Below, piece after piece: positions 1 through 5,341 of a stretch of 7,528 nucleotides of DNA (its first letter is position 1; every line of letters begins with the position of its first letter). The position numbers and the translations under genes were made by a program. Source of the DNA: Dialister sp. (lineage in GTDB: Bacteria > Bacillota > Negativicutes > Veillonellales > Dialisteraceae); NCBI GenBank assembly GCA_022722495.1, contig JAIJLI010000089.1:1-7528 (forward strand). Direction: 5' to 3'. The notes under the pieces are model-generated. The model ran no database searches, was not told where the DNA came from, and was given only the letters and a program-made list of their open reading frames with translations.

Positions 1-6
1 AATAGG

Positions 7-40
7 AACCGCCGTATGCGGAACCGCATGTACGGTGGTG
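7..40 (+). ncRNA. Group II intron domain V hairpin
   Basis: The lower stem pairs 8-15 (ACCGCCGT) with 32-39 (ACGGTGGT), all Watson-Crick except one G-T wobble. A two-base bulge (GT, 30-31) follows, then the upper stem 16-20 with 25-29, capped by the tetraloop GAAC (21-24). The catalytic triad is CGC at 10-12, followed by CGTAT; many bacterial introns carry CGC where others have AGC. The two-nucleotide bulge and the triad are the metal-binding core of the ribozyme in known group II introns. Confidence 0.9.
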
Positions 41-41
41 T

Positions 42-97
42 GAGAGGTCGGAAAACGAAAGTAGGAGAAAAACTACTTCGTTTTCCTCCTACTCGAT
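42..97 (+). ncRNA. Group II intron domain VI with branch-point A91
   Basis: The main helix pairs 50-58 with 78-86, and AGTAG (60-64) can pair with CTACT (73-77) around an A-rich loop. The basal part pairs 45-47 with 88-90 and 42-44 with 92-94, leaving A91 unpaired. A91 is the seventh base from the proposed 3' end at 97, the position expected for the lariat branch-point adenosine. The predicted 3' splice junction is 97/98. Confidence 0.85.
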
Positions 98-124
98 TTG
101 TAGAACATTTTAAAGAAACAAGAT

Positions 125-241
125 ATGTTATTCAAACCGAAAAGCTGCCACGACTGCTTGTTTGAGCAGATATGTGACAACCCGAATAAGAAATCGGATG
201 GCACTTACAGATGTAAGGGCTATGAATGGAAGTATCAATAA
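125..241 (+). CDS. Four-cysteine miniprotein, 38 aa
   Basis: A 38-residue ORF beginning MLFKPKSC, in the 3' exon just after the group II intron. It has Cys8-x2-Cys11, Cys17 and Cys30, with two lysine-rich patches; four cysteines in so short a chain suggest a small zinc-binding fold, but this is inference. The leader at 112-123 is A-rich with no clear Shine-Dalgarno, in keeping with Bacteroidota starts. The stop at 239-241 is 19 nt before the next gene, so the two are probably co-transcribed. I do not recognise the family. It is a plausible phage micro-gene rather than a chance ORF because it fills the only gap between intron and ERF gene, on the same strand, with spacing like its neighbours. 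Confidence 0.6.
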   Translation: MLFKPKSCHDCLFEQICDNPNKKSDGTYRCKGYEWKYQ

Positions 242-260
242 CTATTAATATAATAAGGAC

Positions 261-863
261 ATGAAAGAGCTTATTACGATTCAATCGGAACTGAAAGCCC
301 CGAAGAGTCAGTTCAACAAATTCGGTGGCTACAAGTACCGCAAGGCTGAGGACATACTTGAAGCTGTCAAGCCTTTACTCGCCAAGCAGAAGTGTACGCT
401 TATCATATCAGATGATATTGTTATGATAGGCAACCGCATCTATGTGAAGGCTACCGCCACCATCAAGAATGAGAAGGGCGAGTTCGAGGAGACCACTGGA
501 TGGGCAAGAGAAGAGGAAAACAAGAAAGGTATGGACGGAAGTCAGATTACTGGTGCATCCTCATCCTATGCCCGAAAGTATGCGCTCAATGGTCTGTTTG
601 CCATTGATGATAACGCTGATTCTGACACAACCAATACTGGTCAGCAGGATAACGTTCTTCGTCAAGCAGCGCAGCTGACTGCACAGACTCAGTCAGCGCA
701 ACCTAAGTATCATCCCGACAACCTAGCCGAAGCCTTGGAAATGGTAAAGCGATGTGTGAACAGAGACAACATCAAATGGGTGATGGGCACTTATATGCCG
801 CTCAACAGCAACGCTCAGTTTATGCAAGCCTTATCCGCTAAGAGAAAGGAGCTGGGTCTATGA
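261..863 (+). CDS. erf: ERF-family single-strand DNA annealing protein
   Basis: A recombinase of the ERF superfamily (named for phage P22 Erf), which binds single-stranded DNA and anneals complementary strands during phage recombination and end repair. The ERF core covers about residues 1-120. Its N-terminal part has FGGYKYRKAEDI (21-32), and its most conserved block, SQITGASSSYARKYALNG (94-111), runs on into LFAIDDNADSD. A polar Gln/Thr-rich linker (about 122-148) leads to a small helical C-terminal region (150-200), a layout common in these proteins. Length (200 aa) is normal. The start is preceded by AATAAGGAC, a weak ribosome site lying very close to the ATG. The stop overlaps the next start by 4 nt (ATGA), indicating translational coupling with the nuclease. 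SSB and nuclease genes next door support the role. Confidence 0.9.
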   Translation: MKELITIQSELKAPKSQFNKFGGYKYRKAEDILEAVKPLLAKQKCTLIISDDIVMIGNRIYVKATATIKNEKGEFEETTGWAREEENKKGMDGSQITGASSSYARKYALNGLFAIDDNADSDTTNTGQQDNVLRQAAQLTAQTQSAQPKYHPDNLAEALEMVKRCVNRDNIKWVMGTYMPLNSNAQFMQALSAKRKELGL

Positions 864-1774
864 CACAGAACATCAAGTTGAATAAGCCGAAGGTCACCTT
901 CATAGAGGAGACCCATCAATACTTCATTGGCAAGAAGCAACTGAAAGGTATCACTGGAACGCTTATAAAAAAGGCATTCCCCGACACCTACAAGGATATT
1001 CCTGAGTCTGTACTGATGAAGGCTGCAGAACGAGGAGGTATGATCCATAACTCCTTCGAGCTGTTCTGTACCATCTTCGATTCCGACATCAAGATGTACC
1101 CGAACCAGACAGAAGAGATTCGGGCATTCAATAGTATGCTGGTCTCCTACGGTCTCCATCACGTTGATTCCGAGTATCTCGTTACCGATGGTGAGGATTT
1201 CGCTTCTGCCATTGATGGAGTCTTCGCAGACAGCGATGGCAATATCTATCTGGTAGATTACAAGACCACCTCCACCCTGCACTACGACAACGTATCTCTC
1301 CAGCTATCCATCTATGCACGATGGTTCGAGGAGCAGAATCCCGACTTGAAGGTGAAGGAACTGGTATGTATGTGGTTCAAGAACGGACAGAGCCGATTCC
1401 AGCCGCTGCCTAGGGTATCAGAAGAGAAGATAGATGCTCTTATCAAGGCATACTTGGAGGATGATCCAGACTACAAGTATGAGGTGGAAGTGCCGGAAGC
1501 CTTCTCTAGCACCGAGCAGCAGTACCGACTCGTCACCGCTAGGATTGATGCCTTGAAGATAGAGCAGGATGCCTTGAAGGAGAAGCTGATGAAGATGATG
1601 GAAGCCAACAAGCAGAAATCCATCAAGACTCAATATGGCTCCTACTCCTATGTGGCAGCATCCACAAAGAAGACCTTCGACACGAAACTCTTCAAAGACA
1701 CCGAGCCGGAACACTACGAGTACTATCTGAAAGATACTACTACGAAGCCATCCATCAGAATCAAACTTAATTAA
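860..1774 (+). CDS. PD-(D/E)XK nuclease, RecB/Cas4/YqaJ-like
   Basis: A 304-residue nuclease that probably serves as the exonuclease partner of the upstream annealing protein, producing the single strands that ERF uses. The visible active-site pattern is of the RecB/Cas4 type: H63 (GGMIHNSFE), E105, D119 in SAIDG, D133-Y-K135 in LVDYKTT, and Q148 with Y152 in the helix LQLSIYARW. A charged helix (about 218-255) follows, then a C-terminal module with YGSYSYVAAS, KKTFDTKLFKD and PSIRIKL; similar tails occur at the C-terminus of some phage YqaJ-type exonucleases. The start overlaps the ERF stop (ATGA). No Cas4-type iron-sulfur cysteine cluster is evident, and no CRISPR genes are nearby, so I read it as a phage exonuclease. 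Exonuclease versus endonuclease activity is inferred. Confidence 0.85.
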   Translation: MTQNIKLNKPKVTFIEETHQYFIGKKQLKGITGTLIKKAFPDTYKDIPESVLMKAAERGGMIHNSFELFCTIFDSDIKMYPNQTEEIRAFNSMLVSYGLHHVDSEYLVTDGEDFASAIDGVFADSDGNIYLVDYKTTSTLHYDNVSLQLSIYARWFEEQNPDLKVKELVCMWFKNGQSRFQPLPRVSEEKIDALIKAYLEDDPDYKYEVEVPEAFSSTEQQYRLVTARIDALKIEQDALKEKLMKMMEANKQKSIKTQYGSYSYVAASTKKTFDTKLFKDTEPEHYEYYLKDTTTKPSIRIKLN

Positions 1775-1782
1775 GTATAGAT

Positions 1783-2283
1783 ATGAACGTAACATTTACA
1801 GGCAAGATTATTGCAGCAGGGCAAGTTCAATCAGGAACAAGCCAAAACGGAACTCAATGGAGTTCGTGTGAATATGTTATCGAGGAGTTGAATCAGCAGT
1901 ACCCAGCTAGAGCCGTGATTCAGGTCTATGGCTCCGACAAGCTGCAGCAGTTCAATATCCAAGTTGGTGAGATCATCACCGCTCACATCGGATTGAAGGC
2001 ACATCAGTCTAAGGACGGACGATGGTTCAATCAGTTGGATTGCTGGAAGGTGCAGCGACCAACCGCCCAGCCTCAGCAGAGGCAGCAGCAGGGGCAGGTG
2101 TACGCTAGTCAGGTAGGTCAGAACTACCAGCAGGGTGCTCAGCAGAATCCTCCGCAGCCAGCTCCTATCCAGCAGCAGATGCAGAACTTTCCCCCTCAGG
2201 TTGATGCCAATGGTCAGCCTATTCAGCAGCAAGCTCAATATGGTGTTCAGCAGGGTAATCTCCCATTCCCAGCCAACAATTAG
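1783..2283 (+). CDS. ssb: OB-fold single-stranded DNA-binding protein (DUF3127-like)
   Basis: A 166-aa single-strand-binding protein. Residues 1-91 match the DUF3127 pattern, an OB-fold family found in Bacteroidota and their phages: VTFTGKIIAAG, then NGTQWSSCEYVIEE (22-35), ARAVIQVYGSDK (42-53), VGEIITAHIGLKA (61-73) and GRWFNQLDCWKV (79-90). Residues 93-158 are a very Gln/Pro-rich disordered tail, like the linker of bacterial SSBs. The last residues, NLPFPANN, hold an LPF that recalls the protein-binding SSB tip, but it is not at the extreme end and lacks acidic residues just before it. The gene starts 8 nt after the nuclease stop. In context it would coat the strands produced by the nuclease and used by ERF and the replication proteins. 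Confidence 0.85.
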   Translation: MNVTFTGKIIAAGQVQSGTSQNGTQWSSCEYVIEELNQQYPARAVIQVYGSDKLQQFNIQVGEIITAHIGLKAHQSKDGRWFNQLDCWKVQRPTAQPQQRQQQGQVYASQVGQNYQQGAQQNPPQPAPIQQQMQNFPPQVDANGQPIQQQAQYGVQQGNLPFPANN

Positions 2284-2305
2284 TTGATATTCAAAAACAA
2301 AGGTT

Positions 2306-2743
2306 ATGGAAATCCATCTTGTGCGTACTTCTCTTGGTCTTCAAGCTTATGCAGACGAGGACTATGAGGAGCTGAGAAAGATTAAGATTGGCTCTGTTGT
2401 CAAGGCGAACATCGTCCGCCCACGCAACGTGAAGTTCCACCGCAAGTTCTTCTCCCTGATCCGAGCTGCTTGGGATTGTCTCACCGAGCAGCAGCGCATC
2501 AATCTCCGTTCGGTAGAGACATTCCGTGAACAGCTCCTGATAACATCGGGATTCAGCGAACCACTCTACGACCTGAACGGACAGAAGTTCTTGGAGCGAG
2601 CCAAGTCTATCTCATTCGCCAAGATGGATGAGCCAGCCTTCAATGAAGTTTATTCCAAGGTCTTGGACACCATCCTTACCATCATGGTTGCCGATGGTGT
2701 ATCAGAAGACGAGTTTAATAACATTCTAAAAAATTATACATAA
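2306..2743 (+). CDS. DUF1367-like phage protein
   Basis: A 145-residue protein resembling DUF1367, a family of unknown biochemical function found in early/recombination regions of tailed phages. The diagnostic stretch is KIGSVVKANIVRPRN (27-41) followed directly by VKFHRKFFSLIRAAW (42-56), like the family's basic RN-x-KFHRKFF motif. The remainder is helical, with SVETFREQLLITSGF (69-83). There is no signal peptide or membrane segment. A 22-nt AT-rich gap ending in AAAGG precedes the start. The next gene begins 1 nt after its stop. The position between SSB and nuclease genes suggests a role in recombination or replication, but no reaction can be assigned from sequence. Confidence 0.7.
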   Translation: MEIHLVRTSLGLQAYADEDYEELRKIKIGSVVKANIVRPRNVKFHRKFFSLIRAAWDCLTEQQRINLRSVETFREQLLITSGFSEPLYDLNGQKFLERAKSISFAKMDEPAFNEVYSKVLDTILTIMVADGVSEDEFNNILKNYT

Positions 2744-2744
2744 T

Positions 2745-3506
2745 ATGACACGTAGAAACGACAAGCGCAACAACAGACGTAATCGTCAGCGCAACAACCA
2801 GCCAGAGTTATCACCATTCGCCAAGATGCTTTTCGGAGCAATCCTCGGCAAGGGTGCAGAAATGATTGCCAATAAGATGAAGGAGAAGGACGAGAACACC
2901 CCTTCCATCCATACAGAGGGTATCACCGACAAGGATATTCAGAACATCAACGAAGGTAATGCTTCCTTATCTAAGTTGTATATCCCGAATGATGGTACGG
3001 CTGTAGAGTACCCTATCCCTGAGAACCTAAAGTTCTTCTTCGATGAGGAAGGCAAGCTGATGGTGCGCAAGAAGCAGGATGATGAGCCTGCTCCTAATGA
3101 GGAGACTCAGGAGAAGCCTATCACTTACGATGATGTTCTCAAAGAACTATTCTTAGATAAGATTGCATCTTGGGTTGGTATATCCAAAATCTACACAGCA
3201 ACGATAGGGAGGGCTAACTATAACGACCTAAACAACTGCACCTCCTATGCTCAGGCAAAACGCATAGTTGCTTTCAACAAGTTGCAGAACATCGCCAAGT
3301 ATCTCAACGAAGGATGGAAACCTGACTTCACAGATTGTACACAAAATTGGTTTATTGCCGAAGAACATTTCGGAGAATATAAAGCCAAGTTTACTTACTC
3401 TGGTAATTATGGAGTTGTTTTTTTCAAGAGTGAATGCCTTGCTAATGAAGCCATCCGCCTGATGGGTGAAGATTCTCTCAACGACCTTTTCTCAACCGAC
3501 TGGTAA
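2745..3506 (+). CDS. Hypothetical phage protein with basic Arg/Asn-rich N-terminus
   Basis: A 253-aa protein of unknown function with three visible parts. Residues 1-19 are almost entirely Arg, Asn, Lys and Gln, a disordered tail likely to contact nucleic acid. Residues 20-130 include a short apolar stretch (FAKMLFGAILGKG, 25-37) and a Glu/Lys-rich low-complexity region around 100-125. The C-terminal part (about 170-253) looks folded: AKRIVAFNKLQNIAKYLNEG, then WKPDFTD, NWFIAEEH, GVVFFKSECLANEAI and LNDLFSTDW. From memory, a domain like this with a lysine/asparagine-rich helix, 'NEGWKP' and a closing 'FKSEELA'-type segment recurs at the C-terminus of diverse Bacteroidota phage proteins, with no known role. 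It starts 1 nt after the previous stop and shares one base with the next start (TAATG). Confidence 0.7.
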   Translation: MTRRNDKRNNRRNRQRNNQPELSPFAKMLFGAILGKGAEMIANKMKEKDENTPSIHTEGITDKDIQNINEGNASLSKLYIPNDGTAVEYPIPENLKFFFDEEGKLMVRKKQDDEPAPNEETQEKPITYDDVLKELFLDKIASWVGISKIYTATIGRANYNDLNNCTSYAQAKRIVAFNKLQNIAKYLNEGWKPDFTDCTQNWFIAEEHFGEYKAKFTYSGNYGVVFFKSECLANEAIRLMGEDSLNDLFSTDW

Positions 3507-3925
3507 TGGCAAGCTACGCTGAAATCAAGGCAAAGCTATTGCAGGAAGGCAAGAAGATACGCAAGCGTTCATCCTATGATGAGCACAACTTGCAAGCCGC
3601 AGAGGTCAGGTATATCCGTGGGGTACATCCTGACCTCGAAGGGGTCTTCTTTGCCGTTCCCAATGGCGGAAAGCGAACATCCCGACAAGCCGCATGGCTG
3701 AAAGAGGAAGGTATGAAGGCAGGAGTATCAGATATGATTCTCCTGAAAAGCACCTCTCAGTATGGTTTCCTCTGCATCGAAAACAAGACTCCGAAAGGTA
3801 GGCAGGAACCCGAACAGAAGGTATTCCAGTTTGAAGTGGAACGACATGGTGGCAAGTACATCATCGTCCGCTCTATAGATGAATTTATAAAAGCAATCGA
3901 CAATTATCTTAATGGTGAACTATGA
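3506..3925 (+). CDS. VRR-NUC domain nuclease
   Basis: A 139-residue single-domain nuclease of the VRR-NUC type, a PD-(D/E)XK-fold family whose stand-alone phage members cut branched or other structured DNA. Visible motifs in order are EHNLQAAEVRYIR (26-38, first acidic helix), AVPNGGKR (50-57), AGVSDMILL (72-80, with D76 in the place of the usual GxPD aspartate), CIENKTPKGR (90-99, catalytic E92-x-K94), Q104 in EQKVFQFEVERHGG, and the closing YIIVRSIDEFIKAI. All expected catalytic positions are present and the length is typical of minimal VRR-NUC proteins. It overlaps the preceding stop by 1 nt and the following start by 4 nt (ATGA), so it is coupled to both. A role in resolving recombination or replication intermediates is inferred from family and context. 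Confidence 0.85.
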   Translation: MASYAEIKAKLLQEGKKIRKRSSYDEHNLQAAEVRYIRGVHPDLEGVFFAVPNGGKRTSRQAAWLKEEGMKAGVSDMILLKSTSQYGFLCIENKTPKGRQEPEQKVFQFEVERHGGKYIIVRSIDEFIKAIDNYLNGEL

Positions 3926-4458
3926 CAGACGAAATCAAACAAGCCATCCTGCTCCTAGAGGAGAACGGCTACAAGGTAACCCCACCACCCAAGCAAGTCA
4001 AAGACGAATATACCTTTGCGAGAGCTTGGGATTTATATCAGAAGAAGGTCGGCTGCAAGGAAAAGCTGGAAAAGAAGTGGAACTCCATGAGTCAGAAAGA
4101 CCGCAAGGCAGCTATAGAGTATATTCCATTATATGTGATTGCAACCGAGGATAAGAAATATCGCAAGAACTTCCAGACCTTCCTCAACCAGAGATCTTGG
4201 GAAGACGAAATCATCGGTGGCACACCACCGCCAGTTTCAACCAATGAGTTTGCATCTGAAATCAGTCAGCTTATCGCCAAGACAAAGGTAGAGCAGGAAC
4301 AGAACACGGAAGATGCCAAGAACCACGCTCTCCGCCAGCGTATCTATGGTATGATTCAGGTTCTTCACAACAATCCTCAAAGCTTCTGCCGCAAGCAGTT
4401 GGAGATTTATCGTGACAACGGAACATTGGAACACTTGGGCATCCAATGGAATCCATAA
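3922..4458 (+). CDS. Putative replication accessory / helicase-loader-like protein
   Basis: A 178-aa soluble protein. Residues 30-97 contain the most recognisable part: FARAWDLYQKKVGCKEKLEKKW, then MSQKDRKAAIEYIPLYV, DKKYRKNFQTFLNQRSWEDE. The pattern of an aromatic 'W-x-LY-x-K' helix, a lysine-rich helix ending in W, a second helix ending in IPxYV and a 'KYRKxFxTFLxxxxWEDE' helix occurs in phage replication initiation, DnaT-like and helicase-loader-like proteins, where it often lies near the C-terminus; here it is near the N-terminus. Residues 110-170 are helical with no motif I know. The start overlaps the VRR-NUC stop (ATGA). No Walker motif is present, so it is not an ATPase loader of DnaC type. 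The function is inferred and moderate at best. Confidence 0.55.
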   Translation: MTDEIKQAILLLEENGYKVTPPPKQVKDEYTFARAWDLYQKKVGCKEKLEKKWNSMSQKDRKAAIEYIPLYVIATEDKKYRKNFQTFLNQRSWEDEIIGGTPPPVSTNEFASEISQLIAKTKVEQEQNTEDAKNHALRQRIYGMIQVLHNNPQSFCRKQLEIYRDNGTLEHLGIQWNP

Positions 4459-4471
4459 CATCATTAACTCT

Positions 4472-5230
4472 ATGATACAAATCAGCAAATACAACAAGCA
4501 GCATCCGCTCAGAGTCTTTGAAGCCTTCGCTGGCTATGGCAGTCAGAGCCTAGCCTTCAAGTACCTCAAAGAGAAGCACCCTGAGTTCGACTTCAAGGTA
4601 GTGGGCTATTCCGAGATAGAACCTTCCGCCATCCAAGCTTATGGACTCCTGCACGGAAGAGACATCACTAACTATGGTGACGTGACGAGGATAGACTGGA
4701 ATGAGGTTCCCGACTTTGATTTCATATCTTGGTCTTCTCCCTGCCAAGACTTCTCAAATGCAGGACTCCGGCAAGGTGGCGATGAGGGAAGCGGCACACG
4801 TTCATCTCTTATCTTTCAGGAGAAGAGAATGCTGGCAGTCAAGAAGCCGAAGTATGTGATGCTGGAGAACGTAAAAGGTCTTCTCTCAAAGTCAATGAGA
4901 AAGTACTTCTTCCAGTATATCCGAGACCTCGACTCCTTCGGTTACACTTCCTTCTACAAGGTTCTGAATGCCAAAGATTACGGAATCCCACAGAATCGTG
5001 AGCGTATCTTTGTCATTTCCATCCTCCGCACCGAGGATGATCCGAACCCAGAGTATCACTTCCCCTCTCCTATCAAGCTGGAGACTACGGTTGAGGACAT
5101 ATTGGAAGATGATGTATCTCCTGAGTATTACCTCTCTCAGCCCCTTCTAGAAAAGTATCTCACCAAAGCAGACATCAATGAATCCATCCAAAAGCTCTAC
5201 CCCGAAGATTTCAATACCCAAAACGGCTGA
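4472..5230 (+). CDS. DNA cytosine-5 methyltransferase, N-terminal piece (motifs I-VIII)
   Basis: Catalytic part of an enzyme that transfers a methyl group from S-adenosylmethionine to C5 of cytosine in DNA. In 252 residues it shows motif I FEAFAGYGSQ (16-25, SAM binding), motif II with E48, motif IV SSPCQDFSNAG (88-98, catalytic C91), motif VI LENVKG (131-136) and motif VIII QNRERIFVIS (174-183). The chain stops at residue 252, before the usual target-recognition domain and motifs IX-X, which lie in a separate ORF at 5338-5829. I start at ATG 4472 because it sits 14 nt after the previous stop and leads straight into motif I; an in-frame ATG at 4412 would overlap the upstream gene by 47 nt with a non-family N-terminus. 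Probable role: self-modification of phage DNA against restriction, if the two pieces work together. Confidence 0.85.
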   Translation: MIQISKYNKQHPLRVFEAFAGYGSQSLAFKYLKEKHPEFDFKVVGYSEIEPSAIQAYGLLHGRDITNYGDVTRIDWNEVPDFDFISWSSPCQDFSNAGLRQGGDEGSGTRSSLIFQEKRMLAVKKPKYVMLENVKGLLSKSMRKYFFQYIRDLDSFGYTSFYKVLNAKDYGIPQNRERIFVISILRTEDDPNPEYHFPSPIKLETTVEDILEDDVSPEYYLSQPLLEKYLTKADINESIQKLYPEDFNTQNG

Positions 5231-5324
5231 TGGTTGCAGCCCGACTATCACATCTTCTTTCGGTGCAGGAATCAGCGTAGCAAATCTCCTTGGTGTTGAC
5301 CATTTTCCTAGGGGGGGGTATTAA
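5217..5324 (+). pseudogene. Target-recognition remnant of the methyltransferase in a third frame
   Basis: Between the two methyltransferase ORFs, the +1 frame relative to the first ORF is open and reads like its continuation: ADGCSPTITSSFGAG, then ISVANLLGVDHFPRGGY, ending at TAA 5322-5324. A 'G-x-x-PT-(I/L/M)' element like GCSPTI is common in the variable region of phage m5C methyltransferases, and the second ORF has its own counterpart, QGIAPTMLTT. Entry into this frame needs one base fewer near the CCCAAAA run at 5217-5223, or a +1 ribosomal shift there. No start codon makes it a sensible gene by itself. It is best read as coding sequence knocked out of frame, but a programmed shift or a sequencing error cannot be excluded. 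Confidence 0.6.
5311..5318 (+). repeat. Homopolymeric G8 run
   Basis: Eight consecutive G residues, the only G run of this length in the window, inside the interval between the two methyltransferase ORFs. Such runs are prone to slipped-strand length changes and to sequencing error. In the frame that enters it (agg-ggg-ggg-tat-taa) translation ends at 5322-5324. With G7 it would end at TAA 5329-5331, and with G9 at TGA 5339-5341. A change in G number alone therefore does not join the two ORFs. Confidence 0.9.
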
Positions 5325-5341
5325 TCATTAAACGAGTATGA
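5321..5341 (+). repeat. Imperfect 21-nt direct repeat, copy 1
   Basis: TTAATCATTAAACGAGTATG plus a final A; it matches copy 2 (5360-5380) at 19 of 21 positions. The copies are offset by 39 nt, a multiple of three. This copy contains TAA at 5329-5331 in the frame of the downstream ORF, where copy 2 has CAA, and its ATG (5338-5340) is the first start of that ORF. Confidence 0.85.

Larger units (their letters stand above)
1..97 (+). mobile_element. Group II intron, 3' end only (domains V and VI)
   Basis: This is the 3' terminus of a self-splicing group II intron, a retroelement whose RNA is its own splicing ribozyme. Domain V (about 7-40) and domain VI (about 42-97) are both foldable by eye and have the right spacing, and the predicted end at 96-97 is AT, matching the usual AY intron terminus. 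The 5' end, domains I-IV and any reverse transcriptase/maturase ORF would lie upstream of the window, so I cannot say whether the intron is full length or active. The 3' exon starts at about 98 and leads into a phage-type gene cluster on the same strand, so splicing from a shared transcript is plausible. I do not assign an intron class. Confidence 0.9.

Noticed and set aside
50..97. Hairpin that could be taken for a rho-independent terminator
   Set aside because: It is the domain VI stem of the group II intron, follows domain V at the right distance and is not trailed by a T run.
860..1774. Cas4 of a CRISPR system
   Set aside because: The nuclease motifs are Cas4-like, but there is no clear iron-sulfur cysteine set, no cas genes and no repeat array; the ERF partner points to a phage exonuclease.
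815..2238. Reverse-strand ORFs at 815-1282, 1418-1795 and 1831-2238
   Set aside because: They lie antisense to well-supported nuclease and SSB genes, have no family motifs and are Leu/Gly-rich in the way antisense translations often are.
2065..2250. CAG-rich stretch as a microsatellite or CRISPR-like array
   Set aside because: It is irregular and simply encodes the glutamine-rich SSB tail; no fixed repeat-spacer periodicity is present.
4011..4018. TAnnTTTG matches (4011-4018, and others near 5006 and 6893) as Bacteroides-type -7 promoter elements
   Set aside because: They fall inside coding sequence or on a start codon and lack a TTG element at the expected distance upstream; chance is sufficient.
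3912..4154. 80-aa + strand ORF in another frame
   Set aside because: It overlaps the VRR-NUC and replication-type genes almost wholly and its low-complexity translation has no motif.
4412..4471. Extended start for the methyltransferase
   Set aside because: The 20 extra residues overlap the upstream gene and match nothing in the family; ATG 4472 leads directly into motif I.
5230..5280. Short ORF starting at ATG 5230 (overlapping the first methyltransferase stop)
   Set aside because: It runs only 16 codons to TAG 5278 and its frame does not carry the methyltransferase-like sequence.
5311..5318. Simple on/off phase switch by the G8 run
   Set aside because: Translating G7, G8 and G9 versions by hand gives a stop before the second ORF in each case, so the run alone cannot restore one protein.
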